Counted from the first letter of the stretch, positions 49,434-59,474 are shown. The stretch is DNA of 64,000 nucleotides from Stella humosa (GCF_006738645.1 NZ_AP019700.1:2492001-2556000), one strand, 5' to 3'. Translations and numbers: made by a program. Notes: generated by a model from the letters alone, not told the origin.

Positions 49434-51497
49434 CTACCAGCGCAGGCGCAGTCCGCCATAGGCGGCGATGCCGGTGCCGGGTTCGAACAGGGGCGAGTTG
49501 GGATTGGCCACCGCGGCCACACTGCTGCTGGCGATGTACTTGGTATCGAGCAGGTTGCGCGCGTCCAGGAACAACGAGACATGCTCGTTGAAGTCGTAGC
49601 CCGCCCGGAAGCCGAGCAGGGCGTAGGATTCCGTCTTCAGCGAGTTGGCATTGTCGACATAGTAGGCTTGCGGCACCCATTCGACGTTCGGTCCGAAATA
49701 GAACCCGTCCGGGCTGCGGTACAGCAGCTCGGCCCGCAGGTAATGGCGCGGCGCGCCCGGCAGCTTGTTGTCGCCCCAGTCGCGGTCGCCATCGAAGCGG
49801 AAGTCGCTGAAGGTGTAGGCGGCGTTCACCCACAGCCGGTCGGCCTCCGACAGCAGGCCCTTGGCGACGGCGACGCCACCGCCGGCCTCGATGCCCTGGT
49901 GGATCGTGCGGTCGGCATTGGTGACCTGGAAGTTGCCGCCGCCCAGGTCGAAGAACTGGAACTCGTTCTTCAGGTTCATGCGATAGAGAGCGAGGTCCCA
50001 GCTATAGTCGGGCCGCCGGCCGCGCGTGCCGATCTCGAAGGTCGTCGCGCGCTGCGCCTTGGTGTCGGCCAGCACCGTGTTGGTGAAGTTCAGCTCGCCG
50101 AAGGTCGGTGCCTCGCCGCTGCGGGACACGTTGGCGAAGACCTGCCAGCCCGGATCGACTTGCCACAGCAGCCCCAGCTTGGGATTGAGGAAGTCGTAGG
50201 TATTGTCGCCCGACGTGTCGGTGGCGTCCTGGAAGCGGTCGACGCGCTTGCGCTTGGCCTGGACGTACTGGGCGCCCGCCACCACCGAGACGTCGCGGAC
50301 GACCTCGAAGGAATCCTCGGCATAGACGCTGGTCGTCAGCGACTTGTCCTTGGAGGCCGAGAGGAGGTTGCCCTTCCGCCCGCCGGGCAGGTTCACATAC
50401 TGCTTGTTGTCGACCGAGCCGAAGGCGACGTTCGTGCCGACCGTCAGACGGTTGCGCCGGCCACCAATCTCGCGCTCGTCGACCACCCGGGCGAAGGCGC
50501 CGAAGTCCCGGTAGTCGTAGTCGAGATACTGGAAGATCGGGTGGATAAGGGCCTTGTCGACCGCATAGCCTCCCACCTCCAGCTTGGTGTTGCCCAGCTT
50601 CAGCGTCGTCTTGTTGGCGACGCGCAGGGATTCCATGTTGCGCTGGTAGTTCTGCAGCAGGTTGCCGGCAGCGGCCTTCCGCGGATCGTTCAGCGCCGAA
50701 TCGCGGGTCACCGAACCGGGGATGTACTGCTTCAGGTCGACGGCGTTGAAGTAGAAGCGGGTCTCCAGGTCCGGCGTGATCCGCCAGCCGACATTGCCCG
50801 ACGCGCGCTTCGATTCGCCGTTGCTGTGGTCGCGGAAGCCGTCCTGGGCCTGCCAGGAGCCGGTGACATAGCCATCCACCACGCCGTTGTTGCCGCCCGT
50901 GCTGCCTTGCAGCCGGCGGAACCCGAAGCTGCCGATATCGGCGCGGCCGTCGAACAGGTCGGCGTCATACCCCGTCGGCGAGACGAAGTTGATGGCGCCG
51001 CCGACATAGTTTGAGCCATAGCGCAGCGCGTTGGCGCCCTTGTAGACCTCCGTGTAGCGGAAGGCCGTCGGGTCCAGCTCCTGGAAGTCGCTGCTGCCGT
51101 CCGACGCGTTGACCGGCACGCCGTCCTGGAGGATGGCGACGCCGCGCATATGGAAATTGCGCGACAGGCCGGACCCGCGGATCGACAGGCGCGAATCCTC
51201 GCCCCATTTGGGCTGCACGAAAACGCCCGGCGTATAGTCCAGCACGTCCTTCAGGGTCGTGGCGGGGGTTTCGCGCCAGGCCTTGTCGGACACGACGGAC
51301 ACGGCACCCGGCGTCTGCTCGATCGCCCGGCGGGCGCCTTCGGTGTCGGGGACCGTCAGGCTGGCGCCGGGCGCGGCGCCCTGGACCGTGACGGGCGAAA
51401 GTTGAACGGGAGATTGGGCTACAGCCGCGGTGGAAAGGGCCGTCAAGGCGGCGGTTCCCAGCGCGAGCAGGGGGCCGCGTGGCCGGTGGTCGTTCAT
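49434..51497 (-). CDS. TonB-dependent outer-membrane receptor (probable copper)
   Basis: 687-residue TonB-dependent receptor: signal peptide (AVA-QSP near residue 28), a TonB-box-like stretch SPVTVQGA, the plug domain (TPGAVSVVSDKAW to YKGANALRYGSNYVGGAINFVS) and a beta-barrel ending in an aromatic C-terminus (GGLRLRW). Receptors of this subfamily carry siderophores, vitamins or metals. The flanking PCu(A)C, YcnI and DUF2946 genes point to copper or a copper chelate. The signal sequence is followed by no N-terminal signalling domain, so no sigma/anti-sigma relay is expected. Confidence 0.92.
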   Translation of the reverse strand: MNDHRPRGPLLALGTAALTALSTAAVAQSPVQLSPVTVQGAAPGASLTVPDTEGARRAIEQTPGAVSVVSDKAWRETPATTLKDVLDYTPGVFVQPKWGEDSRLSIRGSGLSRNFHMRGVAILQDGVPVNASDGSSDFQELDPTAFRYTEVYKGANALRYGSNYVGGAINFVSPTGYDADLFDGRADIGSFGFRRLQGSTGGNNGVVDGYVTGSWQAQDGFRDHSNGESKRASGNVGWRITPDLETRFYFNAVDLKQYIPGSVTRDSALNDPRKAAAGNLLQNYQRNMESLRVANKTTLKLGNTKLEVGGYAVDKALIHPIFQYLDYDYRDFGAFARVVDEREIGGRRNRLTVGTNVAFGSVDNKQYVNLPGGRKGNLLSASKDKSLTTSVYAEDSFEVVRDVSVVAGAQYVQAKRKRVDRFQDATDTSGDNTYDFLNPKLGLLWQVDPGWQVFANVSRSGEAPTFGELNFTNTVLADTKAQRATTFEIGTRGRRPDYSWDLALYRMNLKNEFQFFDLGGGNFQVTNADRTIHQGIEAGGGVAVAKGLLSEADRLWVNAAYTFSDFRFDGDRDWGDNKLPGAPRHYLRAELLYRSPDGFYFGPNVEWVPQAYYVDNANSLKTESYALLGFRAGYDFNEHVSLFLDARNLLDTKYIASSSVAAVANPNSPLFEPGTGIAAYGGLRLRW

Positions 51498-51567
51498 GGT
51501 TTCAATGCCTTTATATAGGGGTCGCCCGGCCGTGGCCGGCGCCCGCCTCTTGGTCCGTCAGGGTCTG

Positions 51568-52122
51568 CTAGCGCGGCAGCAGCATCAGCCCCGGCGCAGG
51601 TTCCTTCAGTTCGCCTGGGCGCTGGCCTGGCGCGGGCATTTCGACCCAACGGTGCTCGCCGGTCTGGCAACGCTGCACGACGGGGAACCGCAGGGTCTCG
51701 CCCGGCCGGTTGGGCAGGCGGACGCTGATGGCGAACTCGTCGAAGTGCGCGTCATCGAGAGGCCCGCCGGTCCACGTCACGTGCGCGACCCGGTCCGTTA
51801 CCAGGACGCCATGGCCATCGCGAAATGGCTCGGCCAGCTTTTCCTTGGTCGTGGCGACCTGCCAGCCGGCCTTGGGCTGCGGCTTGCCGCCGCCGACCCC
51901 ATCCGGCAGTCCCACGGACACTTCGACGGTGGGTGAGCCCTTGCAGCCATGGCCGATTCGCACGACCAGCTTGTGGTAGCTGCCGGCCGTCGCCGTCGCT
52001 GTATCGAGCACCGCATGGGCGCGTGCCTGTGGTGCGGTGGCAAGTGCGGCCAGGACCAGGATGGCGCCAAGCACCGGGGCAGCACGCCTAGCGTGCGGCC
52101 GGGATATGATCTGGGTGGACAT
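51568..52122 (-). CDS. YcnI/DUF1775 copper-binding protein
   Basis: 184-residue periplasmic protein of the YcnI/DUF1775 family. The signal cleaves at ARA-HAVLD so the mature protein begins with His36, the expected N-terminal copper ligand of YcnI. The family block AGSYHKLVVRIGHGCKGSPTV and WQVATTKEKL follow. Relatives bind Cu(II) with N-terminal His and Trp (family knowledge). The C-terminal transmembrane tail of some Bacillus members is absent here. It precedes the TonB receptor in the copper operon. Confidence 0.92.
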   Translation of the reverse strand: MSTQIISRPHARRAAPVLGAILVLAALATAPQARAHAVLDTATATAGSYHKLVVRIGHGCKGSPTVEVSVGLPDGVGGGKPQPKAGWQVATTKEKLAEPFRDGHGVLVTDRVAHVTWTGGPLDDAHFDEFAISVRLPNRPGETLRFPVVQRCQTGEHRWVEMPAPGQRPGELKEPAPGLMLLPR

Positions 52123-52194
52123 TGTTCAACTCCTGAAACGTAACGCAGAACGACTGCGGCCCGGCCGGACACGGTCGGGGCAGTGCTACGAAGT

Positions 52195-52623
52195 TCAGGA
52201 ATTGATGGGCGGGCCGCGCGCCGATTGCGGTTGTCGCGGGCGGCTGATCGCCAGTACGTCGGGCGGCGGCACCGCCCAGGCAAACATGCGTCCGGCCGGC
52301 GCCGCCGGAACCGCGATTTCCGCCGGCGGTGCGACCGCTGGCGTGAAGGCGATGACGCAATGCCAGCCGCCATCCATCGCCTGGCCGGCCGGTGCACCGT
52401 CATTCTCGCTGGTGCCGGGCTCTGCCAGGCGAAGCCCGTCGATCGTGCAGATGGGCAGCAGGCGACCGAGGGCCGCGGTTGCCGTGCCGTCGCCCAGGCG
52501 CACCGGGCCCAGCATCGGCACCAGCATCTGCAGCACGACGGCCCAGACAAGCAGGCCCGCGAGCCAGGCGCGCTTTGCAGCACCCTGGGTTTCGCTCTTG
52601 TCTCTGGCCGGTTCGCGCACCAT
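52195..52623 (-). CDS. DUF2946-family membrane protein
   Basis: 142-residue protein resembling DUF2946, a family found beside copper and heavy-metal genes. An N-terminal helix (AWLAGLLVWAVVLQMLVPML) is followed by the family-like LLPICTIDGLRL and a second cysteine in GWHCVIAF. Proline-rich C-terminus. Function is unknown; an accessory role in copper uptake or sensing is suggested by its place as first gene of the copper operon. It is divergent from the hybrid kinase, which may or may not be related. Confidence 0.75.
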   Translation of the reverse strand: MVREPARDKSETQGAAKRAWLAGLLVWAVVLQMLVPMLGPVRLGDGTATAALGRLLPICTIDGLRLAEPGTSENDGAPAGQAMDGGWHCVIAFTPAVAPPAEIAVPAAPAGRMFAWAVPPPDVLAISRPRQPQSARGPPINS

Positions 52624-52686
52624 CGTTCAGCAGCCTAGTGCGGTCGCCGCCGGCTGGGCAATACACCAGCTTGTCACGGGGAGGAA

Positions 52687-52731
52687 ATGGGGGCCTTGGC
52701 GATGGATTCCATCTGGCGGCAATGGCGATGA
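52687..52731 (+). CDS. 14-codon leader ORF overlapping the hybrid-kinase start
   Basis: ATG preceded by a strong GGGGAGGAA site encodes [14 protein letters not shown] and ends TGA at 52729-52731, overlapping ATG 52728 of the kinase (ATGA). Size and overlap suggest translational coupling rather than a functional peptide. It may be fortuitous. Confidence 0.4.
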   Translation: MGALAMDSIWRQWR

Positions 52732-54431
52732 CCGGGCCGGCGCTGCCCGATTTCGTGCTGCGCGGCGAGTTGGCCGCGCTCGTGCACCGGTTCGACTGGG
52801 AGCGGACGAGCCTCGGCGCGCGCGCCGCGTGGGCGCCGGAGCTGCGCGCCACGGTGGATATCGTCCTGGCGTCCCCGGTCCCGATCGTGATGCTGTGCGG
52901 CACCGACGGCGTGATGATCTACAACGATGCCTATTCCGCCTTCGCCGGCGGTCGGCACCCGGGCCTCCTGGGTATGCCGGTACTCGACGGCTGGCCCGAG
53001 GTCGCGGATTTCAATCGCCGCGTCATGGATGTCGGGCTGCGCGGCGGCACGCTCTCCTTTCGCGACCAGCATCTCATCCTGCACCGCCACGGCGTGCCGG
53101 AAGATGTGTGGATGGACCTCAACTACAGCCCCATCCGCGATGCCGCCGGCCAGCCGTCCGGCGTGCTGGCGATCGTCGTCGAGACGACGGAGCGCATCGT
53201 GGCCGAGCGCCGACGCCGGGAAGCCGAGGAGGCGCTGCGCCTGCTGAACGCCAACCTGGAACAGATCGTCGGCGAGCGGACCCAGGCCCTGCGCCAGGCC
53301 GAGGAGCAACTCCACCATGCCCAGCGGATGGAAGCGGTGGGCCAGCTCACCGGCGGCATCGCGCATGATTTCAACAACCTGCTGCAGGCGCTGTCGGCCT
53401 GCCTGACCATGATCGGGCGGCGCAGCGCCGAGCCCGCGGTCGTCCCGCTGGTGGAGGCCGGGCAGCAGGCCGTCGCCCGCGGCGGGCGGCTGACGCAGCA
53501 ACTGATGGCCTTCGCGCGGCACCAGACCCTGCGGCCGGAACCGTTCGACGTGCGCGACCGGCTGGCAGGCATGGCCGGCCTGATCGAGCGCGCGCTGCGT
53601 GCCGACATCTCGGTCGGCATGCAGCCGCGCCCGGGCCTGTGGCCGGTCGAAGCCGACCCGACGCAGTTCGAACTGGCCCTGCTGAACCTGGTCGTCAATG
53701 CCAGGGATGCCATGGCTGGGCGGGGGGAGCTGGTCATCGAGGCGGAGAACTGCCGCCTGGACGGTTCCGACATCGACGGTCTCTGCGGCGATTTCGTGCG
53801 GGTTGCGGTGCGCGACGATGGCTCGGGCATGCCGCCCGAGATTCTGGCCCGCGTCTTCGAGCCATTCTTCACCACCAAGGCGGTCGGCAAAGGGTCGGGC
53901 CTCGGCCTGTCGCAAGTCTATGGCTTCTGTCGCCAGTCGGGCGGCGTGGCGCGGATCGAAAGCGCGATCGGCCAGGGCACGACGGTGGCTATGATCCTGC
54001 CGCGGGCCGCCCGGCCGGCAATGGCCGCCGTCGATCCGCCGGCAATCCAGGCCGCCGTTACCGGCGGCGCCCGGCTGCTGCTGGTCGAAGACGATCCGCT
54101 GGTGGCCAGCCTGGTGGCGTCGACCCTGGGCGACCTCGGTTATGCCGTGGCGCTCGCGGCGTCGGGCGAGGAGGCCCTCGCGCGGCTGCAAGCCGGCCTG
54201 ACGATCGATTTGCTCTTCAGCGACATGGTTATGCCGGGCGCCATCAGCGGCGCCGACCTGGCGCGCGAGGCGATCGCCCTGCGGCCGGGCATGCCGGTCC
54301 TGCTGGCAACGGGCTACAGCGAGGAGTTGGCCGAGCTCTCCGGCCTGCGGGTACTGGCCAAGCCCTACCGCATCGACGACCTGACGGCGGCCATCGAACA
54401 GGCTCTGGCGGGACGGCCCGCAGCGGCCTAA
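52722..54431 (+). CDS. Hybrid histidine kinase with PAS and receiver domains
   Basis: Cytoplasmic hybrid sensor kinase, 569 residues, no transmembrane segment. Order: PAS-like sensor (about 40-155), coiled coil (160-200), dimerisation/phosphoacceptor domain with [11 protein letters not shown] (His215), HATPase domain ([32 protein letters not shown]), and C-terminal receiver LLLVEDDPL with phospho-Asp near 501 ([10 protein letters not shown]). This architecture resembles light- or redox-responsive hybrid kinases, but the PAS ligand is unknown. A 14-codon micro-ORF ends at ATGA on Met 52728, which may be the true start. It converges with the PLP-enzyme gene, sharing four bases. Confidence 0.9.
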   Translation: MAMTGPALPDFVLRGELAALVHRFDWERTSLGARAAWAPELRATVDIVLASPVPIVMLCGTDGVMIYNDAYSAFAGGRHPGLLGMPVLDGWPEVADFNRRVMDVGLRGGTLSFRDQHLILHRHGVPEDVWMDLNYSPIRDAAGQPSGVLAIVVETTERIVAERRRREAEEALRLLNANLEQIVGERTQALRQAEEQLHHAQRMEAVGQLTGGIAHDFNNLLQALSACLTMIGRRSAEPAVVPLVEAGQQAVARGGRLTQQLMAFARHQTLRPEPFDVRDRLAGMAGLIERALRADISVGMQPRPGLWPVEADPTQFELALLNLVVNARDAMAGRGELVIEAENCRLDGSDIDGLCGDFVRVAVRDDGSGMPPEILARVFEPFFTTKAVGKGSGLGLSQVYGFCRQSGGVARIESAIGQGTTVAMILPRAARPAMAAVDPPAIQAAVTGGARLLLVEDDPLVASLVASTLGDLGYAVALAASGEEALARLQAGLTIDLLFSDMVMPGAISGADLAREAIALRPGMPVLLATGYSEELAELSGLRVLAKPYRIDDLTAAIEQALAGRPAAA

Positions 54432-55651
54432 CTGCCGGCGTTGGTGTAGGTCATCTGCCGGGTCGGGAAGCCGGCCGCGGTCAGGGCGGCGGCCAGCAGG
54501 TCGGCGTGGCGGAAATTGCGGATCTCTACCACCGCGTCGACCTCGGCGCGCTTCACCGGCACGTCGAAGAACAGGCGCTGGTGGTAGATCTCGACGATGT
54601 TGCCCCCGGAATCGGCGACCAGGCGGGCCACCTGCGACAGCGCCCCCGGTGCGTCGTTCAACTCGATGCGCAGGCGGATGAGCCGGCCTTCGCGTACCAG
54701 GCCGCGCATCAGGATCGAGGCCAGCAGTCGGTCGTCGATGTTGCCGCCGCCGATGACGATGGCGACCCGCCGGCCGCGGAAGCGGTCCGGATTGGCCAGC
54801 AAGGCGGCCACCGGCGCCGCACCCGCGCCCTCGGTGACCAGCTTCTGCTCCTCGATCAGCCGGTGCACGGCGCGCTCGATGGAAGCCTCGTCCACCAGCA
54901 GGATGTCTTCCAGCAGGCCGGCCAGGATGCGCGCGGGCAACTGGCCGGGCTCGGCCACGGCGATGCCCTCGGCCAGCGTGTCGCCACCCGCGGTGATGGC
55001 TTGGCCTGCCAGCGTCTGCCGCATCGCCGGGAACAGTGCGGTCTGCACGCCCCAGATCCGCGTCCGCGGGCTGAGCGCGCGGATGGCCGTGGCCGTGCCG
55101 GCGATCAGCCCGCCGCCGCCGATCGGCACGATGACGTCGTCCAGCCGCTCCACCTGGCGGGCGATCTCCAGGCCCACGGTGCCCTGGCCCGCCACCACCA
55201 TCGGGTCGTCATAGGGATGCACGAAGGTCAGGCGGTCGCGCTCTGCCACCTCCCAGGCATAGGCGCGCGCCTCGGCCAGGGTGCGCCCGTGCAGCAGGAC
55301 GCGGGCGCCGTAGCCCTCGGTCCGCTCGATCTTGGTGAATGGCGTCGCCTCCGGCATGACGATGGTGGCCGGGATGCCGAGGCGGGTGGCATGGCAGGCC
55401 ACGCCCTGGGCATGGTTGCCGGCGGACATGGCAATGACGCCGGCGGCGGCCGCCTCGGGCGTCAGCGTCAGCAGGCGCGCCAGCGCCCCGCGCTCCTTGA
55501 AGGAGCCCGTCGCCTGCACCGTCTCCAGCTTCAGAAAGACCTCGGCGCCGCTCGCCTGGGACAGGCGCGGGGCCGGGATGCAGGGCGTTTCGGGGATGGT
55601 CCCGGCGATCAGGGCGGCGGCGCTGCGGATGTCCGCCAGCGTCACCGTCAT
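54428..55651 (-). CDS. Threonine ammonia-lyase-like PLP enzyme with ACT-type tail
   Basis: Fold-type II PLP enzyme, 407 residues. The PLP lysine is in ATGSFKERGA, the phosphate loop is VPIGGGGLIAG, and NHAQGVACHA is the usual active-site loop. Residues from about 325 (RIELNDAPGALSQVARLV) form an ACT-like regulatory domain typical of the TIGR01127 group. It deaminates threonine or serine, or possibly a 3-hydroxy-aspartate, to a 2-oxo acid. ATG 55651 overlaps the acylase stop (ATGA), so it is the last gene of a five-gene operon. Confidence 0.9.
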   Translation of the reverse strand: MTVTLADIRSAAALIAGTIPETPCIPAPRLSQASGAEVFLKLETVQATGSFKERGALARLLTLTPEAAAAGVIAMSAGNHAQGVACHATRLGIPATIVMPEATPFTKIERTEGYGARVLLHGRTLAEARAYAWEVAERDRLTFVHPYDDPMVVAGQGTVGLEIARQVERLDDVIVPIGGGGLIAGTATAIRALSPRTRIWGVQTALFPAMRQTLAGQAITAGGDTLAEGIAVAEPGQLPARILAGLLEDILLVDEASIERAVHRLIEEQKLVTEGAGAAPVAALLANPDRFRGRRVAIVIGGGNIDDRLLASILMRGLVREGRLIRLRIELNDAPGALSQVARLVADSGGNIVEIYHQRLFFDVPVKRAEVDAVVEIRNFRHADLLAAALTAAGFPTRQMTYTNAGS

Positions 55652-57933
55652 TGCGGCACCAGGCGCAGGGTGCGCCCCTCGGGCGGGGTTCCGGCCCAGG
55701 CGGGCAGGGGCAGCCAATCGAAATCCCGCCAAGGCACGACGAGGTCCAGGAAATTGCGCGACAGCGGGTTGCCCGACTGACCGGCGGCGATCATGAACCA
55801 CGAGCGGTCGAGATCGGACAGGTCGAAGACGGCGCGGAAGCCGGCCCCGTGCACATTGCGGAACGGGGTGGCTTCCTGGTTGATGCGCATGTTGCCTCGA
55901 TTGATGGTGTCGCTGCCGCCGTCGGTCGCGACCTCTGCCGAGAAGAGCCGGCCCAGCAGGGGCACGTCGCCCAGGTAGGGTGGCGAGAAGCGGACGGTGT
56001 GGGCGGCCCCCCACTGCCAGCGCGACAGGTCGGCGCCGTGGCGCGCCGACAGGAAGTCGATGGCACGCTCGAGCGCGGCGGTCGCCTGGTCGCCACAGGT
56101 CTCGACCCGGTCATGGGTCACCTGGTCGTCGCACCAGGACGGGTCGGCGGTCAGGATGTGCTGGATCAGGCCCGGGCGCAGGTCCCAGAACTCCTCGAAC
56201 AGGTCGCCCAGCTCGTCGGCCAGGATCGTGCGCACCAGCTCGCGCATCCAGGCCGTGAAGATCAGCGGCTCGGGGCGCAGGCGGTCCATCGTGCCGTCCC
56301 AGGCCACCAACCGGTCGAGCGCCGCGCCAGTGCGCGCGTTCCGCTGCACCGTCGGGGCCAGCAGCGGGATCAGCGCCCGGGCCGACATGGAGACGGAGTC
56401 GGCCATGATGGCGGCACTGGTGTCGACGCGGTGGCGGCCGGGCTCGGCCAGCCGGTCGGCCAGGCGCTGGATGCGATAGGGGGCATCCCACTCGCGGGTG
56501 ATCAGGAACGGATAGTCGGCGCCGACGACGCGGTTGTTGGCGTTGGCGATCACCTCGTACGGCTTGCCGGCGCGCTGCGGCAGGCGGTCGAACGGAATGA
56601 AGGCCGGCCAGCGGTTGCGGGCGGTCCAACCCTCGGCCGGCATCCAGCCGTCGCCACCGTCGCGGATGGGGATGTTTCCGGCCGTGACCATGCCAAACTC
56701 GCCCTCGCGGTCGGCGAAATGGATGTTCTGGGGCGGGCCGCCGAACAGTTGCAGGGCCTCGCGGAAGGCGGCCGCGGTGCCGGCACGCATCATCGCGTGG
56801 AAGGACTGGGCGGTGCGGTCGCCGGGCAGCAGCCAGGTCGCCTGCAGCGCCACCACCTGGCCATCGGCCGGCGCGGTGATCGCGCTGGAGACATCCGAGA
56901 TGACGGGCCCATGCCGCGTCGTCCGCACGCGGAGCGGGATCGGCCTGCCGCCGCGCACGCGGATCGTCTCTTCCCGGACGGCGAACGGCAGCGGGCCGTC
57001 GGGGCTGTCATAGTGGTCGGGCCGGTCGCTCGTCACCCGTTCGAGCACGAGGTCGGAGACGTCGGCATTGGTCGTGGTCATGCCCCAGGCGACGCGGCCA
57101 TTGTGCCCGAGCACATGGAAGGGCGTTCCGGGAAAGGCGCCGCCGGCCACCGTGAAGCCGGGTGCCTCGATGCGCGAGAGGTGCCAGATGCCCGGCAGGC
57201 GCAGGCCCAGATGGGGGTCGTTGGCGAGGATCGGCTTGCCGCCGATCGTGCGCGCGCCGCCGACGATCCAGGCGTTCGATGCCCCCTCGGTCGTGCTGGG
57301 GCCCCCGGCGTCCGGCCACAGCGCATCGACCCGGTCCTGGGTGAGCCGCGTGCGCAGCCGGGCGCGCAACGCCTCGGCGCGGTAGTTGCCGGAGAGTTGC
57401 AGGGCCATCAGCTTGCCCCAGGCGACGCTGTCGGCGGCCGTCCACGGCTCCGGCCGGTGGCGCAGCAGCACGAACTCCGGTGGCGGCATCTGGCTGGCGG
57501 AGTTGATGTAGGTGTTTATCCCAGCGGCATAAGAGTCGAATATAATTCGAGTTTTGGCGTCCAGGGTCGGCACGATGTCCTGTGCCAGCCGGTGGATGCC
57601 CAGCGTCCGCATCAGGCGGTCGGTCTCCACCCCGTCGGCGCCGATCACCTCGGCCAGGCGGCCCTGGGCGACGCGGCGCTGCAGTTCCATCTGGGCGAAG
57701 CGATCCTGGGCGTGGGCCAGGCCCAGGGCGAAGTAGGCGTCGGGCACGTTGGCCGCGGTAATGCGCACCAGCCCGTGGGCGTCGCGGGCGATCTGCGCGC
57801 GCGCGCCCAGGCCGGCTGCGCGGATCTCGCCGCTCGTCGGCGGCAACGATGTCCACAGGTAGAGGAAGCCGCCTGCCACGAGGCAGACGGCCGCCGCCAG
57901 CAGCAGCGCGAGGGCACGCCGGATCAGTCGCAT
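55648..57933 (-). CDS. Penicillin acylase-family amidohydrolase
   Basis: Ntn-hydrolase of the penicillin acylase family, 761 residues, exported (hydrophobic N-terminus LALLLAAAVCLVAGGFLYLW). Autocatalytic cleavage should expose Ser219 in EGASNAWIVGG as the beta-chain N-terminal nucleophile. Alpha-chain motif YFALGLAHAQDRFAQMELQRR and beta motifs LPGIWHLSRIEAPG, GFAWGMTTTNADVSDL-like region (VAWGMTTTNADVSDL) and NANNRVVG are present. Known relatives hydrolyse beta-lactam side chains, acyl-homoserine lactones or N-acyl amino acids. Operon context suggests deacylation of an N-acyl amino acid. Confidence 0.93.
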   Translation of the reverse strand: MRLIRRALALLLAAAVCLVAGGFLYLWTSLPPTSGEIRAAGLGARAQIARDAHGLVRITAANVPDAYFALGLAHAQDRFAQMELQRRVAQGRLAEVIGADGVETDRLMRTLGIHRLAQDIVPTLDAKTRIIFDSYAAGINTYINSASQMPPPEFVLLRHRPEPWTAADSVAWGKLMALQLSGNYRAEALRARLRTRLTQDRVDALWPDAGGPSTTEGASNAWIVGGARTIGGKPILANDPHLGLRLPGIWHLSRIEAPGFTVAGGAFPGTPFHVLGHNGRVAWGMTTTNADVSDLVLERVTSDRPDHYDSPDGPLPFAVREETIRVRGGRPIPLRVRTTRHGPVISDVSSAITAPADGQVVALQATWLLPGDRTAQSFHAMMRAGTAAAFREALQLFGGPPQNIHFADREGEFGMVTAGNIPIRDGGDGWMPAEGWTARNRWPAFIPFDRLPQRAGKPYEVIANANNRVVGADYPFLITREWDAPYRIQRLADRLAEPGRHRVDTSAAIMADSVSMSARALIPLLAPTVQRNARTGAALDRLVAWDGTMDRLRPEPLIFTAWMRELVRTILADELGDLFEEFWDLRPGLIQHILTADPSWCDDQVTHDRVETCGDQATAALERAIDFLSARHGADLSRWQWGAAHTVRFSPPYLGDVPLLGRLFSAEVATDGGSDTINRGNMRINQEATPFRNVHGAGFRAVFDLSDLDRSWFMIAAGQSGNPLSRNFLDLVVPWRDFDWLPLPAWAGTPPEGRTLRLVPQ

Positions 57934-57950
57934 GCGTCCCTCCCGCCGTC

Positions 57951-59450
57951 CTAGAGCATGTTGATGATCACGGTCTTCTTGTGGGTGAAGTGCTCGAGCA
58001 TCGCCTCGAGCGAGGCTTCCTTGCCGAGGCCGGACTGCTTCACGCCGCCATAGGAGATGTTGGGCTGGACGACCAGGTTCTGGTTCACCTGGACGATGCC
58101 GGCCTCCAGGCGGCGCGACGCGTCGAGCGCGGTGCGGAGGTCCCTGGTCCAGATCGTCGCGGCCAATCCGTATTCCGAATCATTGGCTTGCTCGATGACC
58201 TGCTCGTAGTCGTCGAACTTGATGATGCAGGCGACAGGGCCGAAGATTTCCTCACGCGCGATGCGGGAGTCGTTGTCCACGCCGGTGAAGATCACCGGCT
58301 GCACGAACAGGCCCTTCGCCAGCTTCGGGTCGGTCGGCATGGCAGAGCAGAGATTCGCTTTTGAACCAGCCAGTTCGGTCCCGATCTTGATGTAGGACTT
58401 CACCTTGTCGAACTGCTGGTGCGAGATGATCGTGCCGATGTCGGTCTTCTCGTCGAGCGGGTCGCCCATGACCATGGCGTCGACCTTGGCCTTCAGCTTG
58501 CCGACGAACTCGTCGTGGATGCTGGAATGAACGAAGATGCGGCTGGCGGCCGTGCAGCTCTGTCCCTGGCGGGTGAATCGCATGCCGGTGACGGCGCCGC
58601 CCACGGCCCGGTCGACATCGGCATCGCCCATGACGATCATCGGGCTCTTGCCGCCTAGCTCCAGCGTCACCGGGATCAGCTTGTCGGCCGCCGCGCGGTA
58701 GACGATCTTGCCGGTCTCGACCGAGCCGGTGAAGGTGATCTTCCCGACCTTGGGATGGGTGACGAGCGGGGCGCCGCATTCCGGCCCGAAGCCCGACAGG
58801 ATGTTGAAGACGCCGGGCGGCAGCACCTCGTTCATGATCTGGCAGGCGCGCAGCACGGCCAGCGGTGCTTCCTCGGCCGACTTCACCACGACGGCGTTGC
58901 CGGCGACCATGGCGGGCGCGATCTTCAGCGCCATCAGCATCATGGGCACGTTCCAGGGGATGATCGCACCGACCACGCCGATCGGCTCCCGCAGGGTGAG
59001 CGACAGCATGTCGGGGTTGAAGGGGACCGTCTCGCCCTTCAACTCGCCGCCAAGGCCGCCATAGAACACGAAGGCATCGGCCAGGACCGAGGCCTCGACG
59101 CGGCTTTCGGTGCGCAGCGCCTTGCCGGTCTCCAGCGCGATCAGCCGGCCCAGTTCCTCGACATGCAGCGTCAGGCGGCGGCCGCATTCGGCGACCAGCC
59201 GGCCGCGCTCGCGCGACGGCAGGCGGGCCCAGGCCTTCTGCGCCTTCACCGACGACGCCACGGCGGCATCGACGTCGGCCGCCTCGCCATAGGCGGCCTG
59301 GGAGACTTCCTCGCCGGTGGCGGGGTTGACCACCGGAAAGGTCTTGCCGGCGGCAGCCGGGACGAGGGCACCGTCGATGAGGTTGCGGCCGGCCAGCGAC
59401 TTGGCCAGCGCGAACGGGTCGAGCTGGGGCGAAAGTTCGTTCTTCTGCAT
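57951..59450 (-). CDS. Aldehyde dehydrogenase family protein
   Basis: NAD(P)-dependent aldehyde dehydrogenase, 499 residues. General base Glu264 lies in TLELGGKSP, nucleophile Cys299 in RQGQSCTAASR, and the cofactor site includes IIPWNVPMMLM and ITFTGSVETGK. The C-terminus has NDSEYGLAATIWTRD and SYGGVKQSGLGKE. Oxidises an aldehyde to the acid; the exact substrate is unknown. It sits between a CoA-transferase and an acylase in one operon, 24 and 17 bases from its neighbours. Confidence 0.94.
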   Translation of the reverse strand: MQKNELSPQLDPFALAKSLAGRNLIDGALVPAAAGKTFPVVNPATGEEVSQAAYGEAADVDAAVASSVKAQKAWARLPSRERGRLVAECGRRLTLHVEELGRLIALETGKALRTESRVEASVLADAFVFYGGLGGELKGETVPFNPDMLSLTLREPIGVVGAIIPWNVPMMLMALKIAPAMVAGNAVVVKSAEEAPLAVLRACQIMNEVLPPGVFNILSGFGPECGAPLVTHPKVGKITFTGSVETGKIVYRAAADKLIPVTLELGGKSPMIVMGDADVDRAVGGAVTGMRFTRQGQSCTAASRIFVHSSIHDEFVGKLKAKVDAMVMGDPLDEKTDIGTIISHQQFDKVKSYIKIGTELAGSKANLCSAMPTDPKLAKGLFVQPVIFTGVDNDSRIAREEIFGPVACIIKFDDYEQVIEQANDSEYGLAATIWTRDLRTALDASRRLEAGIVQVNQNLVVQPNISYGGVKQSGLGKEASLEAMLEHFTHKKTVIINML

Positions 59451-59474
59451 AGAATCCTCAGACAGAAAGCGTGA

